NCBI GenBank assembly: GCA_963731285.1
Contig: CAVSUR010000014.1
Coordinates: forward strand, 930,001-994,000
Origin: CAVSUR01 sp963731285
GTDB lineage: Bacteria; Actinomycetota; Actinomycetes; Streptosporangiales; Streptosporangiaceae
Direction: 5' to 3'
DNA length: 64,000 nucleotides
Shown: piece by piece, positions 51,189 to 60,608 of the stretch
Layout of the letters: every line of letters begins with the position of its first letter
How positions within the stretch are numbered: the first letter of the stretch is position 1
Notes under the pieces: generated by a model
What the model was told of the DNA's origin: nothing
What the model saw: the letters and a program-made list of their open reading frames with translations, nothing else
The model's database searches: none
Position numbers and translations under genes: made by a program

Positions 51189-51687
51189 GCAGCGACGGGG
51201 CGTGTCCCCGGCGCAACCCCGCACTGCCGGGACGAGGCGAAAGAGTGCTATCGGGCCCGGCAGTGCCCCATTCTGGGCAGGCAGTGCCCCATTCTGGGCA
51301 GGCAGTGCCCCATTCTGGAGGCAGTGCAGGCCGCATCGCAGGCCCGGATTTTAACCCGCTGACCGGCCGGACGGGGATTGCGCCGTAACGGCACTGCACA
51401 TACCTGAATCGGACTGGCGGTACCACTCTCGGCCGCCCCGCCTATGGTCCTGATCACAGGACGGTAAATGGCCGGTATCGCGATCGGCGGATTTTGCCGG
51501 CCAATTGCCGCATCTCACTGAGGTATCACCGGCGGCGCGCGCCCCGGCAGGTCAGGGCGACTGCCGCCCGCCGGTGACCTACCGCGGCATGAGCGAATAG
51601 CGGTGGCTGCAGCGGAGCAGATTCGGTCATCAGAGCCGCAGAGACCCGGACGGGGAAAGGAAAGAGACCGGAACGGGAAATGAAAGA
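51189..51687. other. Long intergenic region after padR
   Basis: About 500 bases without a believable gene before the hairpin at 51688. It contains the tandem repeat at 51260-51322 and a patch with AT content higher than the surroundings (51450-51530). Short open frames have no start signals or family resemblance. Confidence 0.5.
51260..51322. repeat. 21-bp tandem repeat, three copies
   Basis: Two perfect copies of GGCAGTGCCCCATTCTGGGCA (51260-51280 and 51281-51301; each 21 bases) and a third (from 51302) that is identical for 18 bases and then continues into another GGCAGTGC. The unit contains a CCCCATTCTGGG near-palindrome. It lies 70 bases after padR. Confidence 0.85.
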
Positions 51688-51728
51688 GCGACGCCGGGTG
51701 GTTACGGGGGCAAGCCACCCGGCGTCGC
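51688..51728 (-). terminator. Strong hairpin terminator of the DUF3099 gene
   Basis: A perfect 14-bp stem (51688-51701 with 51715-51728) and a 13-base loop. Read on the reverse strand it is followed by TCTTTCATTT, a T-rich tail, so it terminates transcription from the DUF3099 side, 157 bases past that gene's stop. Confidence 0.75.
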
Positions 51729-51884
51729 ATAACGTCGGCGCTCCGACGGGGGCCCGGAACGCCGGCACGGGCGCCCCGGCGGGGGACCAGAGCACCGCGA
51801 AGCAGCCTACACCGAACCTTCCCCTAACGCATCAAGACCGGCTTTCCGGGGAAACCCATTTTCAGCCGGTGCGGTCTTCGCAGA

Positions 51885-52286
51885 TCAGGCGTTCTGCTGG
51901 CCCGATTCCGGAGTGACCTGCGAGCTACGCGAAGACGCGCCGAGATTGCCCGCATTGCCGGTATTGCCGGGCTGGGCGGCCTGGCCGTCGGGCGGCAGGT
52001 AGCGCTCAGGCAGCCTCGGCTGGTACTCGCGGAATCCGCGCGGGGCGTCTGGCTCGCGGCCCCCGTTGGCGAAAACGACGGCAAAATACGGAATGAATAG
52101 CGCCGCGACTGCCGGTATGCCGATCAGCAGCCAGCCGGCGTGCGCCACGTAGAGCAAAACCGCGATCAGAAAGCAGACCGCCCGGATGCCCATCATGATC
52201 AGATAGCGGCGCTGCCGGTAGGCGATGTCCTCTGACTTGGACCGGCGTGCCTCGGTCACCAGCTGCGGTCGCGGCCGATGAGGCAT
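51885..52286 (-). CDS. DUF3099 membrane protein
   Basis: A 133-residue protein. T-E-A-R-R-S-K-S-E-D-I-A-Y-R-Q-R-R-Y-L-I-M-M-G-I-R is the DUF3099 opening, followed by two hydrophobic segments (C-F-L-I-A-V-L-L-Y-V-A and W-L-L-I-G-I-P-A-V-A-A-L-F). The C-terminal tail is Gln/Gly/Asn-rich with A-G-N-x-G repeats. Function unknown. ATG 52286 is chosen because the longer open frame lies over the oxidase gene. Confidence 0.85.
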   Translation of the reverse strand: MPHRPRPQLVTEARRSKSEDIAYRQRRYLIMMGIRAVCFLIAVLLYVAHAGWLLIGIPAVAALFIPYFAVVFANGGREPDAPRGFREYQPRLPERYLPPDGQAAQPGNTGNAGNLGASSRSSQVTPESGQQNA

Positions 52287-52321
52287 ATGAGCTGCTCTCA
52301 CCTCTCCACGGTATGCCCGTA

Positions 52322-53419
52322 TCAGCCCCGCGTCATCTGCGGGCCGGCCCGCAGGGCCCCGGACGGCGGTAAGCGCGGGCCGGCGAAGGGCGCCAGGCCG
52401 GGGATCTGCGCCAGCGAGGCGGCCCCCGCCAGCGTCATCGAGTGCGCCAGCTCGTCCGTCAGGCCGGCCAGCAGGTCTCGCACACCATCCGCCCCGCCGC
52501 AGGCCAGCGCCCATAGCACCGGCCGGCCCAGGAACACCGCGCCGGCGCCGAGCGCGAGCCCGGCCAGCACATCGCCGCCGGTCCTGATGCCGCCGTCGAC
52601 GTACACCGGGAGGCCGCTGCCCGCCAGCGCCGCCGCAACGGCGGGCAGGGCCCGCGCGGCAGGCAGCGCACCGTCGAGCTGGCGGCCGCCGTGGTTGGAC
52701 ACGATTACCGCGGCGGCCCCCGCGCCCGCGCAGGCCAGCGCATCGTCGGGGCGCAGCACGCCCTTCACCACCACGGGCAGGCCGCGGCCGGCGTCGCCCA
52801 GCCAGCCGATGTCGGCCGGGGTGACGCTGCGGCACTGGCTCGCCCGCGTCAGGTCATCGAGCGGCCCGATGTTCACCAGGAAATCGCCGGCGCTGACCCC
52901 GCCGTCGAAGCGGTCCCGCCGCTTGCGGCCCACGACCGGGGTGTCGGCGGTGAGCACCAGCGCCCGTGCCCCGGCCGCGGCCGCCCGGCGGACCAGGCCG
53001 GCCGTCAGGTCCCGGTCGCGCATGACATAGACCTGGAACCACCAGCTGCCGCCGGCCCCGGCGACAGCCTCGGCCACGTCCTCGATCCGGCGGCTGCTGC
53101 GGGTGCTGAGCACATACAGCGCGCCGGCCTGGGCGGCGCCGGCCGCGGCCGCCACCTCGCCGTCGGGATGTGCCAGCCGCTGGAAGCCCGTCGGCGCCAC
53201 GCACACCGGCGTGGCGACGCCGGTGCCAAGCAGCGCGGCGCTGGTGTCGACGGCCGAAACCTCGCGCAGCACCCGCGGCGCCAGCCACACCTCGCGCCAC
53301 GATTTCTCATTGGCCCGCATGGTGCGCTCGCGCCCCGCCCCGCCGGCGTAGTAGTCGTATATATCCCGGGCCAGCAGCTTGCGGGCCCGGCGCTGCAGAT
53401 CCCGGACGTCAGCGACCAT
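52322..53419 (-). CDS. FMN-dependent alpha-hydroxy-acid oxidase
   Basis: Oxidises a 2-hydroxy acid (lactate-like), 365 residues. The family's N-terminal A-R-D-I-Y-D-Y-Y-A-G-G-A-G is followed by A-P-T-G-F-Q-R-L-A-H-P-D-G-E, the catalytic I-V-S-N-H-G-G-R-Q-L-D (His base and Arg) and the FMN phosphate site V-D-G-G-I-R-T-G-G-D-V. Lactate, glycolate and long-chain hydroxy-acid oxidases cannot be told apart. The ATG at 53419 is 20 bases from the divergent dodecin gene. Confidence 0.9.
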   Translation of the reverse strand: MVADVRDLQRRARKLLARDIYDYYAGGAGRERTMRANEKSWREVWLAPRVLREVSAVDTSAALLGTGVATPVCVAPTGFQRLAHPDGEVAAAAGAAQAGALYVLSTRSSRRIEDVAEAVAGAGGSWWFQVYVMRDRDLTAGLVRRAAAAGARALVLTADTPVVGRKRRDRFDGGVSAGDFLVNIGPLDDLTRASQCRSVTPADIGWLGDAGRGLPVVVKGVLRPDDALACAGAGAAAVIVSNHGGRQLDGALPAARALPAVAAALAGSGLPVYVDGGIRTGGDVLAGLALGAGAVFLGRPVLWALACGGADGVRDLLAGLTDELAHSMTLAGAASLAQIPGLAPFAGPRLPPSGALRAGPQMTRG

Positions 53420-53439
53420 GACCCCATCCTGGAGGAAGA

Positions 53440-53652
53440 ATGACCGAGCGCACCTACCGCGTCACCGAGATTGTCGGCACTTCGCCCGACGGCATCGAGC
53501 CCGCGATCCACAGCGCCCTGAACCGGGCCGGGCAGACGCTGCGTCACCTGGACTGGTTCGAGGTGACGCAGGTCCGCGGCCAGATCGTGGACGGAGAGGT
53601 GGCCCACTACCAGGTCGGCCTCAAGGTGGGCTTCCGGCTCGAGGACAGCTAG
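53440..53652 (+). CDS. Dodecin
   Basis: Flavin-storage protein, 70 residues. The typical order is T-Y-R-V-T-E-I-V-G-T-S, then A-I-H-S-A-L-N-R-A, L-D-W-F-E-V-T-Q-V-R-G (with the flavin-stacking Trp) and Y-Q-V-G-L-K-V-G-F-R-L. Dodecins form 12-mers that bind flavins and buffer free FMN. GGAGGA precedes the ATG. The neighbouring gene, on the other strand, is a flavoenzyme; the link is suggestive. Confidence 0.95.
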   Translation: MTERTYRVTEIVGTSPDGIEPAIHSALNRAGQTLRHLDWFEVTQVRGQIVDGEVAHYQVGLKVGFRLEDS

Positions 53653-53664
53653 CCAGGGCACCCG

Positions 53665-53687
53665 ACCGGGCCGTTCCCGGGCCCGGT
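53665..53687 (+). terminator. Hairpin after dodecin
   Basis: ACCGGGCC (53665-53672) pairs perfectly with GGCCCGGT (53680-53687) around a seven-base loop, 13 bases after the dodecin stop and 52 bases before fabG. Confidence 0.55.
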
Positions 53688-53738
53688 ACGCTCGCACCCA
53701 CCCGCCACCGTGGCGGACCGCTGGAGGTAACGCGCCCG

Positions 53739-54463
53739 ATGAGCCGTTCCGTGCTGGTCACCGGGGGGAACCGCGGCATCGGCCTGGCGATCGCCCGCCG
53801 GATGGCGGCCGGCGGAGACGCCGTCACGGTCACGTCCCGGTCCGGCGAGCCGGTGCCGGCCCTGGCGCAGGTGCCCGGCCTGTCCGTCGTGCGCTGCGAT
53901 GTCAGGGACGCCGCGTCAGTGGACGCGGCGTTCACCGCGGCCGAGCAGGCGCACGGCCCGGTCGAGGTGGTGGTGGCCAACGCCGGGATCAACCGGGACC
54001 AGCTGCTGGCCCTGATGAGCGAGGACGATTTCGCCGACGTGGTGAACACCAACCTGGCCGGCGCCTACCGGCTGGCCAAGCGGGCGGTGCGGCCGCATGA
54101 TGAAGATGCGCCGCGGCCGGATCATCCTGGTCTCATCGGTGGTCGGCCTGCTCGGCCAGGCCGGCCAGGCCAACTACGCGGCGTCCAAGGCTGGCCTGGT
54201 CGGACTGGCCCGGTCGCTGGCCCGCGAGCTCGGCAAGCGCCACATCACCGCCAACGTGGTGGCGCCCGGCCTCGTCGACACCGACATGACCGCCGCGCTG
54301 ACCGGCGACCAGAAGAGCGCGATCCTGGGGAACGTGCCGCTGCAGCGGTACGCCGCGGCCGATGAGGTGGCGGGCGCAGTGGCGTTCCTGGCCGGGCCGG
54401 ACGCCGCCTACATCACCGGCGCCGTGCTGCCCGGTCGACGGCGGCCTGGGCATGGGCCACTGA
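53739..54463 (+). CDS. fabG: 3-oxoacyl-ACP reductase, FabG/MabA type, frame-disrupted
   Basis: Short-chain dehydrogenase of fatty acid synthesis. The NADPH site is V-T-G-G-N-R-G-I-G-L-A, V-V-A-N-A-G-I gives the N-A-G motif, and after a shift V-S-S-V-V-G-L and Y-A-A-S-K form the Ser-Tyr-Lys catalytic set. Frame one ends near 54093: one extra C in GTGCGGCCGCATGATG separates R-A-V-R-P from M-M-K-M. A second extra G near 54432 turns V-D-G-G-L-G-M-G-H into nonsense. Corrected, the protein has about 240 residues and stops at TGA 54461-54463. It precedes fabI as in the mycobacterial mabA-inhA operon. Confidence 0.85.
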
Positions 54464-54529
54464 CGGCCGTGACGGCCTGACGCCCGGCGCCGGCACTGTG
54501 CATACCGGTACTGGGCATAGGAGCAGATA

Positions 54530-55292
54530 ATGGGCATCCTCGACGGCAAGCGCATCCTGGTGACCGGGGTGCTGACCGACTCATCCATCGCCTTTCACGT
54601 GGCCAGGATCGCCCAGCAAGAGGGGGCCACGGTGGTGCTCACCGGGTTCGGCCGGCTCAGCCTGGTCGAGCGGATCGCCCGGCGGCTGCCCGAGCCGCCG
54701 CCGGTGCTCGAACTGGACGTCACCGACGCCGGGCAGCTGGAGTCGCTGGCCGAGCGGGCCGCCGCGCACCTGGACGGCCTGGACGGCGTGGTGCATGCCA
54801 TCGCGTTCGCGCCGCAGTCCGCGATGGGCGGCAATTTCCTGCACACGCCGTGGCCGGACGTGGCTACCGCGCTGCAGGTGTCGGCGTACTCGCTGAAGGC
54901 ACTGGCGATGGCGGCCCTGCCGCTGATGACCGGCGGCGGCGCCATCGTGGGGATGGACTTCGACGCGCGCCAGGCCTGGCCGGTCTACGACTGGATGGGC
55001 GTGGCCAAGGCCGGCCCTGGAGTCGTGTGCCCGCTACCTGGCCCGTGACCTCGGCCCGCACCGCATCCGGGTCAACCTGATGGCGGCCGGGCCGCTGAAG
55101 ACGATGGCGGCCAGGAGCATTCCCGGCTTCGACGGGTTCGGCGGGTGGGGCGAGCGGGCGCCGCTGGGCTGGGACATGACCGACCCCGAGCCGGCCGCGC
55201 GCGGCTGCGCCGCGCTGCTGTCCGACTGGTTCCCCGCCACCACCGGCGAGATCGTGCACGTGGACGGCGGCGCGCACGCGATCGGCGGCTGA
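54530..55292 (+). CDS. fabI: Enoyl-ACP reductase (InhA/FabI type), frame-disrupted
   Basis: NADH-dependent enoyl-ACP reductase completing fatty acid elongation. M-G-I-L-D-G-K-R-I-L-V-T-G-V-L-T-D-S-S-I-A-F matches InhA closely. The catalytic region is V-G-M-D-F-D-A-R-Q-A-W-P-V-Y-D-W-M-G-V-A-K (Tyr and Lys). A single extra G near 55012 breaks A-K-A-A-L-E-S; downstream L-S-D-W-F-P-A-T-T-G-E-I and D-G-G-A-H complete the protein at 55292 (254 residues after repair). AGGAGC lies before the ATG at 54530. The likely target class of isoniazid/triclosan. Confidence 0.88.
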
Positions 55293-55512
55293 CCGGCCGG
55301 CCGCCAGCGGCCGGTCTCGCCGGATACGGTCGGCGGCGAGATCGATAACAAAATGTGACAAGTTCGCGCGGGTATTGCTACCTGCGAGAACTTACGCTAC
55401 GGCTGATCGCCGCCGCCGGAGCTGGCCGCTGCGGCCTGCGAGTCCGGCGGCGGCAGGTCGCAGTCACGTCGGCGAGCACCGTCTCGGCACCGCAGCAGCA
55501 GGACGTCGGCAC

Positions 55513-55535
55513 GTACCCGGGCCTTGCCCGGGTAC
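55513..55535. promoter_or_regulatory. Perfect 10-bp hairpin in the leader of the oligopeptide ABC operon
   Basis: GTACCCGGGC (55513-55522) and GCCCGGGTAC (55526-55535) flank a three-base CTT loop, 30 bases before the ATG at 55566. It may attenuate or protect the message, or mark the end of an upstream transcript. No riboswitch class is recognised around it. Confidence 0.45.
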
Positions 55536-55565
55536 CGCCGTTGGTCACACGAGCCAGGAGGATTG

Positions 55566-57468
55566 ATGAAGAGATTTGCGCGCAAGGGCGCCAGGGCGGC
55601 GGTCCTCGCCGTCGTGGGGGCCACGGCGATCGCCGCCTGCGGCAGCAGCGGCGGTAGCAGCAGCAGCACGGCCGGGCTGCACCCCTCGGGTGCCTTCGGC
55701 AAGGTGCCCGCCGAGACCGGGACGCCGCACGGCGGGACCGTGACGGTCGCCGCCTCGCCCGGTACCTCGGCCAACTGGATCCTGCCGCTGATCACCGGCG
55801 CGGACAACTCCGTCTTCACCGTCACGGACTTCGACTACCAGCTGTACCGGCCGCTGTATTTCACCCAGAACGGCGTCTCGCCGACCGTCAACGCGGCGAT
55901 GAGCCTGGCCAACACGCCGCACTGGAGCAACGGCAACAAGACCGTCACGATTCCGCTGAAGAGCAACTACAAGTGGTCGGACGGGACGCCGATCAGCTCC
56001 AAGGACGTGCTGTTCTGGTACGACGTGATGAAGGCCGCGATCAAGATCTGCCCGGCCAACTGGGCCGACTACACGCCGGGCCTGGGCATCCCGGACGAGG
56101 TGTCCAGCGTCACCGCGCCGAACGCCAGCACGGTCGTGTTCACCTACAAGAAGGCCGTGAACCCGTCCTGGGCCCAGGAGAACCAGATCGCCGCGATCCA
56201 GCCGATGCCGGCCCAGGCCTGGTCGAAGACCTCCGCAACCGGCCCGACAGTGGACTTCACCAACCCGGCGAACGCGGCCAAGATCTACAACTTCCTGGCC
56301 GGCCAGTCCAAGCAGCTGTCCACCTACGCGACCAACCCGCTGTGGCAGGTCGTGGACGGCCCGTACAAGCTCTCCTCGTTCACCACCAGCAACGGCGCCT
56401 TCGTGATGAAGCCGAACAGCAAGCTACGGCGGCCCGCACGCCAAGGTCTACCCGAACGTGCAGCTGGTGCCGTTCACCTCCGATGACGCCGAGCTGAACG
56501 CGGTCAAGGCCGGCTCGGTCGACGTCGGCTACGTGCCGCTGACCAACCTGTCCGATATCACCTCGATCCAGTCCAGCGGCTACAACGCGTTCGGCTACCC
56601 GGACTTCGGCTGGACCTACGCGGACTACAACTTCAAGGACACCACCAACCACTTCAGCAGCATCATCAAGCAGCTGTACGTCCGGCAGGCGATCGCCCAC
56701 CTGGCCGACCAGGCCGGCTACATCAAGGCGTTCCTGGGCGGCGCCGGCGCGCAGGCCTACGGCCCGGTGCCGTCCATCCCGACCAGCCCCTACACCCCGA
56801 GCAACGCCACCACCGATCCCTACCCGTTCAGCCCGAGCGCGGCCACCAGCCTGCTGAAGAGCCACGGCTGGACCGTCACCCCGGGCGGCACGGACACGTG
56901 CGCCAAGCCGGGCACCGGGTCCAGCCAGTGCGGCGCGGGCATCCCCAAGGGCACCAAGCTCGCCTTCCCGCTGGTGTACGGCACCAGCCCGGCGAGCATC
57001 GCGCAGGAAATGCAGGCGCTGGCGTCGGAGGCGGCCAAGGTCGGCATCCAGATCCACCTGACCTCCAGCAACTTCAACTACATCGTGCAGAACGACAACG
57101 ACCCGGCCGCGCCGAAGAACGACAGCAAGTGGGCCGTGTCGGACTTCGGCGGGTTCACCAACTCCACCTACCCGACGACGTTCGGCGTGTTCAACAGCAC
57201 CGGGTCGAGCAACCTCGGCGGCTACGCCGATCCGCAGGCAGACAAGCTGATCCAGGCCTCGATCTCGAGCAGCGACCCGAACGCGGTGAAGACGGAGGCC
57301 TCCTACCTCACCCAGCAGCAGCCGGGGCTGTTCCTGCCGAACCCGGGTTCGGGCGGCAACGGCAGCTGCGTGATGGTGTGGAAGAAGACGCTGTCCGGCC
57401 AGCCGGACTCGTTCGGCGTCCTCACCCAGTTCTACCTGACCCCGGAGTACTGGTACTTCACCAAGTGA
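55566..57468 (+). CDS. Oligopeptide-type ABC transporter substrate-binding lipoprotein, frame-disrupted
   Basis: Solute receptor (SBP family 5), about 633 residues after repair. The lipobox is A-I-A-A-C-G-S-S at ~20. Y-R-P-L-Y-F, W-S-D-G-T-P-I-S-S-K-D-V and N-P-L-W-Q-V-V-D-G-P-Y-K-L-S-S-F are classical DppA/OppA blocks. One extra C near 56424 splits the frame just before Y-G-G-P-H-A-K-V-Y; the second half continues V-R-Q-A-I-A-H-L-A-D-Q-A and ends Y-W-Y-F-T-K. CAGGAGG precedes the ATG. The ligand is unknown. Confidence 0.9.
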
Positions 57469-57505
57469 CTACCCTGCTGTCACGGCCTGTGCCGGGATAG
57501 CGCCC

Positions 57506-57559
57506 GCGCTGGACGCTTCTGGGCCCCGGTGGTACACCGGAGTTCAGAAGCGCCAGCGC
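57506..57559. promoter_or_regulatory. Compound stem-loop between the SBP and permease genes
   Basis: An outer stem of 15 pairs (57506-57521 with 57545-57559; one bulged A at 57513) encloses an inner CCGGTG-GTA-CACCGG hairpin (57526-57540). Intercistronic stems in such operons often stabilise the SBP message or partly terminate it, so that receptor is made in excess over permease. Confidence 0.6.
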
Positions 57560-57596
57560 GCCCCCAGACCTAGGGCGCGGGAGAAGGGGCTGTGCA

Positions 57597-58544
57597 GTGA
57601 GCACATACCTGCTGCGGCGGATCGGCACCTCGATCGTCGTCATCATCGGCATCTCGATCTTCACGTTCGCGATGCTGCACTACATCTTCCCCTCGCCCGC
57701 GATCGTGGTGCTCGGCTCGCGGGCGAACTCGGCGCTGATCGCCTCCTGGAACAAGCAGCACGGCTTCGACAACCCGTGGATCGTGCAGTACTGGGACTAC
57801 GTCAAGAACCTGCTGCACGGCAACCTGGGCTACTCCTACAAGCTCAACCAGAGCGTGAACAGCCTGTTCGCCGAGCGGTGGCCCCGCAGCGCCTACCTGA
57901 CCTTCATCTCGCTGTTCTTCGCGATCATCATCGCGCTGCCGCTGGGCATCTTCCAGGCCGTCCGGCGCAACACCCTCGGCGACAACTTCGCGACCACGGG
58001 CGCGTTCATCATGTACGCGATGCCCAGCTTCTTCCTCGGCCTCATCCTGATCCAGCTGTTCGCCTTCACGTTCCCGATCTTCGGCTTCGAGGCCAGCCAG
58101 TCGACATCGATCTGGGGAGTGATCGGCGACTGGCATGACATGGCGCTGCCGATCGCGCTGCTGACGCTGGTCACCGTGGCCGCGTACTCGCGGTTCATGC
58201 GCTCGTCGGCCATCGACACGCTGGCCCAGGACTACATCAAGGCGGCCAGGGCCAAGGGCCTGCCCGAACGGCTGGTGCTGCTGCGCCACCTGCTGCGCAA
58301 CGCCTCGCTGCCGATGGTCACGCTGATCGGGCTGTCGATCCCCCTGCTGCTGGCCGGCAATCTCATCACCGAGTACATCTTCAACTACCAGGGGCTCGGG
58401 CTGCTGTTCATCAACGCCCTGAACCAAGAGGACTACAACACCCTGCTCGCGTACACGCTGATCGGCGCCATCCTGACCGTCGTCGGCAATCTCGTCGCCG
58501 ACATGTGCCTCACCATCGCCGACCCCAGGATCCGGCTCGCCTGA
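57597..58544 (+). CDS. Oligopeptide-type ABC permease, DppB family (first copy)
   Basis: A 315-residue membrane permease with about six helices. L-L-R-R-I-G-T-S-I-V-V-I-I-G-I-S is the family's first helix; Y-S-Y-K-L-N-Q-S-V, R-A-K-G-L-P-E-R-L-V-L-L-R-H and L-R-N-A-S-L-P-M-V form the loop and EAA coupling motif near residue 220. N-Y-Q-G-L-G-L-L-F follows. GTG 57597 has GAGAAGGGG upstream. It is highly similar to the permease at 61673. Partner DppC follows. Confidence 0.93.
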   Translation: MSTYLLRRIGTSIVVIIGISIFTFAMLHYIFPSPAIVVLGSRANSALIASWNKQHGFDNPWIVQYWDYVKNLLHGNLGYSYKLNQSVNSLFAERWPRSAYLTFISLFFAIIIALPLGIFQAVRRNTLGDNFATTGAFIMYAMPSFFLGLILIQLFAFTFPIFGFEASQSTSIWGVIGDWHDMALPIALLTLVTVAAYSRFMRSSAIDTLAQDYIKAARAKGLPERLVLLRHLLRNASLPMVTLIGLSIPLLLAGNLITEYIFNYQGLGLLFINALNQEDYNTLLAYTLIGAILTVVGNLVADMCLTIADPRIRLA

Positions 58545-58570
58545 GCGCAGCCTGAGCTAAGGAGGGACCT

Positions 58571-59488
58571 GTGGCAGTCGCACCCTCGCTACCGCCGCTG
58601 GACGTCGAACGCGCCCCCGAAGGCGGCGATGTCGGCGCTGTCCAGAGCGGCTGGCGGCTGGCGGTCCGCGAGTTCACCCGCAACCGGCTGGCCGTGGCCG
58701 GGGTGGCGATCCTGGTCTTCTTCGCGGTGTTCTGCTTCGCGGGCCCGCATTTCTACCACGGCAACATCCTGACCACGGACCTGCTGGCCACCCGGCAGCC
58801 GCCGGGCCCCGGCCACCCGCTCGGCACCGATCCCGAGGGCCTGGACGTGCTCGGCCTGCTGATGAAGGGCGGCCAGGCCTCGCTGGAGGTCGGCTTCTTC
58901 GCGGCTGCCATCGGCATCATCATCGGCGCGCTGTGGGGCGCGATCGCCGGCCTCATCGGCGGCTTCACCGACTCCGCGCTGATGCGCGTAGTGGACATCC
59001 TGCTGTCCATTCCCTTCCTGTTCGTGGTCCTGATCATCGCGGTCAGGTACGGCGCCACCGTGCTCAGCCTCAGCCTGATCATCGGCTGCTTCACCTGGCT
59101 GGTGCCGGCCCGGCTGGTCCGCGGCGAGGTGCTGACGCTGCGGACGCGCGACTTCGTCTCGGCCGCCCGCACCGCCGGGTCGTCGCGGTGGCGGCTGATC
59201 AGCAGGCACCTCCTCCCGAACGCGCTCGGCGTGATCATCGTGAACGTCACGTTCAACGTGGCGGACGCGATCCTCGCCGTCGCCGCGCTGGGGTTCCTCG
59301 GCTTCGGGCTGCACTACCCGAACGTGGACTGGGGCGACATGCTGTCCGGCGGCACCACCTACCTGGCCAGCGGGAACTGGTGGCTGATCTACCCGGCCGG
59401 CGCCTGCATCGTGCTGGTCGTGATGGCCTGCAACCTCATCGGGGACGGGCTGCGCGACTCGCTGGACGTCCGGCTGCGCCGCCGCTGA
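58571..59488 (+). CDS. Oligopeptide-type ABC permease, DppC family
   Basis: Second permease, 305 residues. The N-terminal helix (A-V-A-G-V-A-I-L-V-F-F-A-V-F), P-P-G-P-G-H-P-L-G-T-D-P-E-G-L-D-V-L and the EAA segment A-A-R-T-A-G-S-S-R-W-R-L-I-S-R-H-L-L-P-N are the DppC pattern. A-L-G-F-L-G-F-G-L is in the last helices. GTG 58571 has AGGAGGGA upstream. It forms the pore with a DppB. Confidence 0.93.
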   Translation: MAVAPSLPPLDVERAPEGGDVGAVQSGWRLAVREFTRNRLAVAGVAILVFFAVFCFAGPHFYHGNILTTDLLATRQPPGPGHPLGTDPEGLDVLGLLMKGGQASLEVGFFAAAIGIIIGALWGAIAGLIGGFTDSALMRVVDILLSIPFLFVVLIIAVRYGATVLSLSLIIGCFTWLVPARLVRGEVLTLRTRDFVSAARTAGSSRWRLISRHLLPNALGVIIVNVTFNVADAILAVAALGFLGFGLHYPNVDWGDMLSGGTTYLASGNWWLIYPAGACIVLVVMACNLIGDGLRDSLDVRLRRR

Positions 59489-59538
59489 CCCCGGCTGCCG
59501 CGCGAGCACACTGACTTAACCGAGGGAGCGACCGGAGC

Positions 59539-60608
59539 ATGGCCCCTGTCCTGGAGATCACCGACCTGTCCACCCACATCCAGCTGACCAAATCGGTCGT
59601 GCAGGCGGTGGGCAACGTCGACCTGCACATCGAGGGCGGCGAGACGCTCGGGCTGGTGGGAGAGTCCGGGTGCGGCAAGTCGATGACCGGACTGTCGATC
59701 ATGCGCCTGCTGCCGCCGGGCGGCAGCATCGTCAGCGGCTCGGTCAAGCTGGACGGCCAGGAGCTCACCGCGCTGCATGACGCCGATATGCGCAAGATCC
59801 GCGGCAACGACATCGCGATGATCTTCCAGGACCCGCTGACCTCGCTGGACCCCACCAAGTCGCTCGGCTACCAGGTCGCCGAGCCGGTGCGGCTGCACCG
59901 GGGCGCCAGCAAGAAGGAGGCGCTCGACCGCGCCGCCGAGGTGCTGGGGCTGGTCGGGCTGCCGCAGCCCAGGGAGCGGCTGTCGGACTACCCGCATCAG
60001 CTGTCCGGCGGCCTGCGGCAGCGCGTCATGATCGCGATGGCGCTGTCGTGCGAGCCCAAGCTGCTGATTGCCGACGAGCCCACGACGGCGCTGGACGTCA
60101 CGATCCAGGCGCAGATCCTCGCCCTGCTGGACGACCTGAAGTCCCGCCTCGGCATGGCGATGCTGCTGATCACCCACGACATGGGCGTGATTGCCGGCCA
60201 CGCCGACCGGGTCAACGTGATGTACGCGGGCCGGCTGGTGGAGGAGACCGACACCGGCACGCTGTTCAGGAAGATGCGCCACCCCTACACCCGGGCGCTG
60301 CTCGCCTCCATCCCGCGGCTGGACCAGGACGCCAAGAAGCGGCTCGCGAACATCCCCGGCATCCCGCCCGACCTGTCGCACCCGCCGGCCGGCTGCCGGT
60401 TCGCCGCGCGCTGCGTCAACGCGGACGACAAGTGCCGGGAGCATGAGCCGCCGCTGGCCGGGCCGGACTCCTGGCACCGGTTCGCCTGCTGGCACCCGGT
60501 CGACGGGCCGCTGGCGCTGAAGGCGGCCGAGGACAACGGGGCCACGCGGCCGTCACCGCCGTCACCGCCGTCGAGCGGCCCGGCGAGGACCCGGACCTGG
60601 CGGCGGCG
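59539..60608 (+). CDS. Oligopeptide-type ABC ATPase, DppD family (frame lost near its end)
   Basis: ATPase with the oligo/dipeptide C-terminal Fe-S-like cysteine motif. Walker A is G-E-S-G-C-G-K-S-M, the signature is L-S-G-G-L-R-Q-R, Walker B is L-L-I-A-D-E-P-T-T-A-L-D and the switch is I-T-H-D-M-G-V-I-A. C-R-F-A-A-R-C then C-R-E-H-E-P-P-L is the C-terminal oligopeptide block. Past ~60540 the frame turns into Pro/Arg nonsense, reaching a stop only at 60840 inside dppF. One base lost there would instead join it to V-E-R-P-G-E-D-P-D-L and on into DppF. Confidence 0.88.

Noticed and set aside
51260..51322. Short CRISPR-like array
   Set aside because: Units abut directly, without spacers, and no cas genes are near.
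51688..51728. Small non-coding RNA gene at the strong hairpin
   Set aside because: The stem followed by a T-rich tail on the reverse strand is fully explained as the terminator of the DUF3099 gene.
5664..57468. Frame switches as in-frame Sec UGA codons or programmed frameshifts
   Set aside because: The breaks change frame rather than hit a single TGA, no slippery heptamers or SECIS-like stems were seen at them, and they occur in unrelated genes.
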